From: Schoenoplectus triqueter
Taxonomy: Eukaryota; Streptophyta; Magnoliopsida; Poales; Cyperaceae
Assembly (NCBI GenBank): GCA_964058805.1
Contig: CAXKVV010000859.1
Location: 1-50,380 of the forward strand
Length of the DNA stretch: 50,380 bases
Direction: 5' to 3'
Every line of letters begins with the position of its first letter. Position 1 is the first letter of the stretch. Below are positions 44,441-50,380 of this stretch, piece by piece. A model generated the notes under the pieces. That model had not been told where the DNA came from. It saw nothing but the letters and a program-made list of their open reading frames with translations, and did no database searches. The position numbers were made by a program, and so were the translations under genes.

Positions 44441-45771
44441 AGAGCCCCAATGAGTGTCACCCGATTTTCTTGGACCGAGCTCTTGATTTAATCCTTTTCC
44501 CATTTGAAGATTATTGTGACTCAATTCTTCTATATCTTTCATAGCTTGCTTTTTTCGAAATAAATCTCGACGCTTTGCTGAACCTCCAACAATGTTCCAA
44601 GATTGATTGAGTACAAAGAAAAACCAATCAGCCTCCTCGTTATGCCTTGCTACATAAACAAGTGCTAATTGAAGTTGATGGGCAAAGCAATGGATGTAAT
44701 GTGCTGAAGAATTTTCTCTCAATATCAAGCTTTTCAAACCATTAAAGGAGCCACGCGTGTTACTTGCACCATCATAGCCTTGTTCTCGTACTTTTGACAA
44801 ACTTAAATTGAGACTAGAAAACAAGGATGGTAATGCTTCTTTAAGAGACAAAGCGGTTGTATCAGTGACATGCACAATCCCAATAAATCGCTCCAAGATA
44901 AGGCCCCTCTTATCTATATACCGCAAAAGAACCACCATTTACTCTTTATCTGAAACATCGCAAGATTCATCAACCAAAATACCGAATAAATTATCTCCAA
45001 CATCATCAATTATGGCCTTTAATACTTCTTTAGCTGAGGCATTAGCAATATCCTTTTGGGTCTCGGGACAAATCATTTGTAAGTTTCTTGGAGTGTTTCT
45101 CAGAACCACCCTACTCATCTCTTCATTTGCTTTAGAGTAAACACCTAGGAACTCAAGAAAGTGTCCCTTATTATGAGAATCTTCTGATTCATCGTGTCCC
45201 CGAAACGGTAATCCTTGATGGAGCAATAACCTAGCTATGGTGATTGACACCTTCATTCGTAAGACATAGTCACATTTTGATTGCTCAGTTTGCTTACTAA
45301 GTAAATTCTGAATTGATAGTTTTTTTATTTTGCAAAGCATCACACTTCCTCATCGCTTGATTATGAAAGCTATTAGGCCCGCCGATATGTCTAAGTAATC
45401 TATCCTTCTTATTCCAACTTTTGAACCCCTCGGTTATGAAAGTATCACCACTTTTTACTCTCATTAAATAAATAACAATACAAATAATATGCTCATCCAT
45501 CATGTTCACTATATTCCAACCAACTTTCAAACTCCTTAAACCAACTTGGATTGAACTTACGCATTAGACTACTCATTTCGACTTGTTTAAAATCTACAGT
45601 TTTGGATTGGGAAGGACCTTTTTGTAGATAGTATCTTCTAACTTCCTCTCTCTCATTAGGTGTCTTTGGATGAAATGCGGGATCGTCAGGATACTTCCTT
45701 AGAGAAGCTTGAATTCTCTTTGGTGGTTGAGTAGTTGCGCTTTGAGGACCTCGTTTTAGAAATTTCTCCAT
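44436..45771 (-). pseudogene. hAT transposase fragment, ZMYM1/DUF4371 type (TTF zinc finger, C-terminus missing)
   Basis: The first block (45,771-45,493) starts MEKFLKRGPQSATTQPPKRI. The next has the TTF zinc-finger region (GFKSWNKKDRLLRHIGGPNS, 45,530-45,297), then the DUF4371 part (LPFRGHDESEDS, FGILVDESCDVSDKE) to 44,939, and QGYDGASNTRG...IHCFAHQLQLALV to about 44,436. Two frameshifts and a stop at 44,939 are present, and Cys residues of the finger appear replaced by Tyr (AYYLYCYLF). The protein ends at GDTHWGSHYG, where the LTR remnant of A begins, so the hAT dimerisation domain is absent. Such proteins are a widespread plant hAT lineage. No terminal repeats were found. Confidence 0.85.
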
Positions 45772-46940
45772 TTGTCTTCTACATTTGAGAAAAAAAATTT
45801 ATGTGAAAAAATGAACATAACAGATATATCTAATAAGTAAGAAAAATCTATCAATTTTATCAAAATGATGCCAAATTGAATTCTCTTTGACATTAAGATT
45901 ATTTTTTAGTATAATATGCTAAATTGCCAATTATTATAATATGCCAAATTATAAATTATTACTTAAAGTGATGAAACTATTTTTTTTACCAGAATGATGC
46001 CGAATTGTGGCATATTGCCAATTTAATTTATGAAGACAAAAAATTAATAAATATGACATAGCGTTATTAGTTAACAAGTGACCCATCAAACTTGTTAAAC
46101 AAAATTTATATTAACAGGTGCCTAGTCATGACCTCATCTTTCTGCTAAAAAAATACAAATGCTCAATCAAATTTATATGAAGTATTAGACAAATCTCGGG
46201 TGATCAAAACAAAATTGTGGATCACTAATTCAGAGTGAGTACATACAAGCAAAGTGTAACATTGCATTACTAAATCAACCGTCCATTATCAATTCGATGA
46301 TCCAAATCACACCTCAGCAAATAACCAAATATTGTAATATTCAGACAGTTTGGTTTGACCTCAATGAAGCAGTTAGATATCTATGGCTCTATGCATTTAG
46401 TGTTTTACTTCAAAGTTCAAACCTTGATGGAAAGGGACTGCGACTCTGCAAGCATCGACTGGAGCTGGAGTTTCTAGAGGCTGGAGCCTGGAGATTCTGG
46501 AGGCTAGAGCCTGGAGCACTTGTGAAGTTATGATCAATTTACTGGTAAGGCATTCTTCAGAGGGAGAGGAGAAAGAGGGGAAGAGAGTGGGGTGGAGGGT
46601 ATTTCAGGTATTAAGTATATTATTATATTTTTAATATTCAAATTATATATTTATATAAATTATAATGGTAAAAATTAATTTATATTGAACTAATTTTAAA
46701 ATTTAGAGTGATATTTTTTAATTTTTATTCTTTTAGAATCAGAGTTAACTAATTTTCTAAAAAAATAGCAAATTTCTGTTGAATTTGCACCTGTCATGAT
46801 TCATGAAGCCATTTTGAAGGAAGGTTGGGTTAATTGTCAATAATTTGTCATAGGACCGATAGAGTATGATTAAAGGCCCAATTTATAAAACTTAATACTG
46901 ATGGACGGGCCAATACTTGAATAAATCATGTGGTACATTG
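45772..46940. other. Intergenic AT-rich sequence
   Basis: No supported gene. It contains repeated short A/T-rich phrases (about 45,840-46,060, with AATGATGCC..ATT twice), a small minisatellite at 46,448-46,520, and a phrase at 46,530-46,564 that recurs in intron 1 of the next gene. The open frame at 46,297-46,533 crosses the minisatellite and is not convincing. Confidence 0.6.
46448..46520. repeat. Short degenerate minisatellite
   Basis: About three imperfect units of GGCTGGAGCCTGGAGATTCT type. Confidence 0.7.
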
Positions 46941-47009
46941 AGGAATTGTGTTGTTATCATTTATCGATTGGTCAGCGTCACCAGCCCGCATGAGCTCTCC
47001 AGTAAAAGA

Positions 47010-47270
47010 AGACGTGGTTTTGGATAAAATATGACATATTCACATAAAAAGCCTGTTAACAGAGCCTAACCCGTTTAAATAAACGGCCTGTTATCCAAAG
47101 AACCAAGGCCAGACAAACACGTGAAATTTCATCTAGTCCTTGATTGCTTGACTGACTTCTCCGATCTCCATTTCTCCAGTCTTTCGATTGCGAGGAAAGA
47201 AAAAATCCGAAGAAAAAGGTCAAATAAACGCTCGACTAGAGAGAGAGAGAGAGGTCGGATCCAAATCGCA
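47010..47270 (+). promoter_or_regulatory. Promoter and 5' UTR region of the V-ATPase subunit e gene
   Basis: It contains GACGTGG (about 47,011), AAATAAACGG (about 47,076), a G-box CACGTG at 47,118-47,123 and an AG-dinucleotide run (about 47,238-47,255) probably in the 5' UTR. The transcription start is not determinable from sequence alone. Confidence 0.4.
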
Positions 47271-47297
47271 ACTAGCGGAACGGTCGGACTTGAGGCG

Positions 47298-48480
47298 ATG
47301 AGTTTTTGGGCGACGACGGTGATCTTCGCTTTGGCGGGCGTCATCGCCTCCCTATCTGTTCTCCTCTGTTGCAATCGCGGCCCCTCCACCAATCTGTAAT
47401 TACATTCTTTTTTCCTACTTTTTATTTATTATTGATAGCTGAGCTGATTCCTTGATCTGAAATTTGGTGCCCATTTCTTGTAGTTCTTTCTAGTGCATAG
47501 CCTGGAGTCATGTTTAGATAATGCATTTTGTATTTGGGGAAGTTTGTAAATTGAGCGCAGCTTGTGAGTAGATTGTATTTGTGAAAATTGGGGGATTAAC
47601 TGGCAGTTGATGTGGGAATTTCAGATCTGGCGCTGGATGATCAAATAGCTAAGTGCTATTTGGTATAAACACAACAAAATGCTATAAAAATCCAAAAATT
47701 ACAGCAAAGAAGCACAGTAAAACCATATATGAGATCAAAATTTTCATCGGATGCATTTACCCAAACCTGAATAGTACTGTATCAGTTTACTGGTAAGGTA
47801 TTCTTCAGAGGCATCATAGAATAAAAACCTCAGTAAGATAAAATTTTCTTTACTTCCTGGCTAAGATTGATCTTTCTACCCATATTTTCATTGAATAAAT
47901 TTATTTTTATGTTGATAATTCATTGGGTCTGTTGTTGAGTTGAAGATGGCCTTTATCTAGTTAGTTTTGCATAGAATTGCTGTTATTTAACCTTTTTTTT
48001 TTAAAGTTGATCAGGTACCTGAAAGAATTTCAGACCACACCCTATATTCGTGGAGCAAAATTTAATAGCACTCTTTCTGGGTGATTGAAGTAGTTAATCA
48101 TTTGTAACGCTAACCAAATTGATTTGATTTGAAAATACAGGTTCCATCTAACATTGGTCATCACCGCAACTGTATGCTGCTGGATGATGTAAGTTCTCAT
48201 TTTTGCAATTACCCTTCCTAGAACATAGGTGTTTTTACCAGTGGCTTACTGATATGTACTGACCCAGTCTGTAACCACGGAAATCAAATCACTTTTTCAG
48301 TTGGTTTCGATTGGTTTCTGCTTAACTGCACTTCATGGCTCACTAACATCCTAGAATAAAAAATCTGAATTTTTTTTTGGACTTATTTTCTATGAATCTT
48401 TGTGCTGTCTTGCTAGGTGGGCCATTGTCTATCTTGCCCAGCTGAAGCCGTTGATTAATCCAATCCTCAGCGGTGAATGA
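47298..48480 (+). CDS. VHA-e: V-type proton ATPase membrane subunit e (V0 sector), 69 aa, three exons
   Basis: The coding exons are 47,298-47,395, 48,141-48,188 and 48,417-48,480, with GT-AG introns of 745 and 228 bp. The joined frame is 210 nt: 69 residues plus TGA. It starts MSFWATTVIFALAG, contains the family-defining CCNRGPSTNL and LTLVITATVCCWMMWAIVY, and ends INPILSGE. Two hydrophobic helices (about residues 5-25 and 33-56) fit the small V0 subunit e, which is usually about 70 residues in plants. The subunit helps assemble the proton-pumping V-ATPase of vacuole and endomembranes. The ATG context is GGCGATGAG; there is no earlier in-frame ATG in the upstream open stretch. The gene looks intact and is about 2.9 kb from the transposon nest. 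Confidence 0.96.
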
Positions 48481-49244
48481 GTGTTTTATTGCACTGAGTT
48501 AGGCACGAGGCACCTTGAAAAGCTGATGTCTATTTGTATTTGGTATCATTCAGACACGTTACCATTGAGATTATGCTGTTATTCTTCTTTTTTTTGAACC
48601 CAGGGGGCTCCTGTCAATATTTATATCTATGTTTTCTTTTTGTACTCGATGAAAATTGGTTTTTTCTCTGTGTTTGGAATAATAGGACGATTTTGCTGAA
48701 ATCTGATCAAATTGATTGTTGCAAATTTGTTTGTCTTTTCAAGATCCATCTAAATTCTTGCTTTAGTCATTAGATGTTTGTATTTTTCATGTTATTCTTC
48801 CCAGAACATGGAATATGATGTTTTCTTGTATTACCAAGTTCGAATATTATGTCAAGGATATATGGTGAGGAACTGAGTTACAGAAGCTGCCACTTAAAGT
48901 TAATAAAGTTAAATATGTACAAAGATCATGAGCACTTGCTCGTGCACAAATAATTACAAGCCCGTTCGGTCAACTGCACCTCTACTAAAACTAAATGTAC
49001 CTATGCCAAATGATGACATCTGATCTGGGCAAAACACACATTTTGCTTGAACCCTAACCCCGTACAAGTGCCTTAGACATATAACATATTTGAATTCTAG
49101 CCTAGTATCTGTGATTATTCTATCTAACAAAGACCAATATCGGAGTCCGTCCTGCCTGAAACATTCACCTGTTTTTTCCGTCCAGATATGCCACGTGGTA
49201 ATGAAGACTGGTTGTCAGCACCTAAACCCCATTATCATTGCCAT
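48481..49244 (+). other. 3' UTR and downstream region of VHA-e
   Basis: T-rich sequence without a supported ORF. The 3' UTR probably extends several hundred bases (the region to about 48,850 resembles transcribed UTR in composition), but no clear poly(A) site can be assigned. Confidence 0.4.
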
Positions 49245-49469
49245 TTACGCATGGCTTAAAAGCCAGGTAGATGTCTGCCGTTGTTGCCTGCAAATTGACC
49301 AATTGGATGCCCAGTTTTGATGCCACCAAGTTCCACAATTGTACCACCAGGGGCACATGAAAAATAAGTGTAGAGCTGTCTCCGATGGACAGTGGTAACA
49401 CATGAAACAGCCCGTTAGACCATCTCCAAAGTATAAATTATTTGGAGTTGCTAATAACTGCCACATCAT
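49245..49469 (-). pseudogene. LINE remnant: zf-RVT domain of a non-LTR retrotransposon ORF2
   Basis: A 74-codon frame contains LLATPNNLY...CYHCPSETALHLFFMCPWWYN, which fits the zinc-binding region found after RT in plant L1-type ORF2 (C-x2-C...E-T-x-x-H-L-F-F-x-C). No RT or poly(A) tail is visible nearby, so only a short fragment remains. Confidence 0.6.
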
Positions 49470-50380
49470 TTATTTAACAATTAATTAAAAACTTTACAAG
49501 ACATACTCCATCGCAGAAATCAAAACTGGGTGGGGCCGCACTTCCCCAGACAGTTGGGGAAGGTTACAAGAAAACAGCACCAATGTCTCATTAAGGGATG
49601 CATGATCTCAATTACACAACCCCTGCAGCACCTTGTCAATTGTCACATGTATGCAGCAACAAACAAATGATGAAGCAAATGTGGATCTTAGTCTTAATCA
49701 CCAAGCTGACAAGCCACTATGGCACTGGACCCCACTGCTGAATTCACGGTTAGGTCTACATATAATATGCTTGCTCAATTGGTAAAACAAGAACACCTTT
49801 TGGTGATGTATGGCGGCAAAGATCAAGCCATCCCTTCGGATCTTCTTCTATTAATACTGCAGGATAGGCCACTGATGCAGGATGTTATGAAGAAGAAACT
49901 TCACAGTTATAAGAGCATCATTGATGAGAGTTTCTAATGAATTGTTAAATCTTACGTGTCAGTTATTATTTAAATTTCTAAGTTGGATGAGGATTTCTAA
50001 TTTAAAAATTATGAAGGAGAGTTGTTAAAATAAAAACTCGTTTTTAAATGTTATGTAGAAACTCATTTGATTAAGTGTTGAAATTTTTTTTTCAAAACAA
50101 AACTAGTGATGGAAAAGAAATTGACGCTGCCAATTTGACATTAGAACCATAAAAATGTCATTAAATAAAAACAGGGGTTTTCCGATGGGTCTGAGTGCCA
50201 GGAAATATGATTGCCCAAATGCCTAGTCGGTTCAATTGTTAATTTGTTAAGCATAGCGAGAATGTTGGAAATGACAAAATTTCGAGTACCTGTATATAAC
50301 TTTTTTTTGTCTTGTTTTTTTTTTATTACAACTAGGGATTTCTTGTTGAACATCCTTAGGACACAAGGTTTCCTGTAGAG
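49470..50380. other. Intergenic sequence, nothing assignable
   Basis: Mixed sequence with short open frames (for example 49,719-49,937, plus) without recognisable domains. Phrases such as GTTAGACCATCTCCAAAG at about 49,412 resemble ends of plant MITEs, but no matching inverted end was found. Confidence 0.4.

Noticed and set aside
46297..46533. 78-codon ORF upstream of VHA-e
   Set aside because: Half of it is the GGCTGGAGCCTGGAG minisatellite; there is no domain and composition is typical of intergenic DNA.
47121..47297. Longer N-terminus for VHA-e from the upstream open frame
   Set aside because: There is no ATG in that stretch, and subunit e is a 70-residue protein that begins at the position of the 47,298 ATG.
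47642..47662. Hairpin CAAATAGC-TAAGT-GCTATTTG in intron 1 of VHA-e as a MITE end
   Set aside because: A perfect 8-bp hairpin, but no target duplication or second end could be found nearby.
49400..49950. MITE-like phrase TTAGACCATCTCCAA and a 72-codon ORF at 49,719
   Set aside because: No matching inverted terminus was found, and the ORF has no recognisable domain or homologous copy in the window.

Overview
The window is plant nuclear DNA, most likely from a eudicot. About 44.4 kb is a nest of LTR retrotransposons and a hAT transposon. The right end is host sequence with one recognisable host gene, V-ATPase subunit e. I found no RNA genes and no prokaryotic features, and I cannot name the species.

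Layout. (1) Element A (1 to about 44,440, minus strand) is a decayed Ty3/gypsy element of the Tat/Ogre lineage: gag, aspartic protease, RT, RNase H, a second archaeal-type RNase H, and integrase. Its 3' end runs off the left edge. Three younger elements split it. (2) Element B (7605-25757, minus strand, 18,153 bp) is a relative of A. It has 4.8-kb LTRs and a 1262-codon gag-protease frame, but the second half of RT, both RNases H and almost all of integrase are deleted. (3) Element C (29538-39291, minus strand, 9754 bp) is a Ty1/copia element with two 2091-bp LTRs, a perfect 5-bp target duplication and an initiator-Met PBS; its pol is broken. (4) Element D (41983-43459, 1477 bp) is a non-autonomous hAT element with an 8-bp target duplication and GGACCG-rich ends. 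(5) A truncated ZMYM1/DUF4371-type hAT transposase (about 44,436-45,771, minus) abuts the broken 5' LTR of A. (6) The three-exon gene for V-ATPase subunit e (47,298-48,480, plus) follows, then a small LINE remnant (about 49,245-49,469).

Three observations on the Tat elements stand out. First, between pol and the 3' LTR, A carries an antisense gene with a plant mobile domain (plus strand, 1-3510). Its exons join in frame across five short introns, all phase 1. Second, the LTRs of B hold three families of short stem-loops. In each family the loop or flanking motif is constant while both arms change together. Third, two oppositely directed TATA boxes about 200 bp apart, with two copies of a 16-bp motif between them, look like a bidirectional LTR promoter. 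One direction would transcribe the stem-loop region and gag. The other would transcribe toward the antisense gene. This functional picture is inference; the sequence patterns are read directly.

Relative ages: A is oldest, with many stops, frameshifts and a lost PBS. B is younger (LTRs roughly 1-2% different by eye). C is very young (two LTR substitutions seen by eye). D cannot be dated from one copy.
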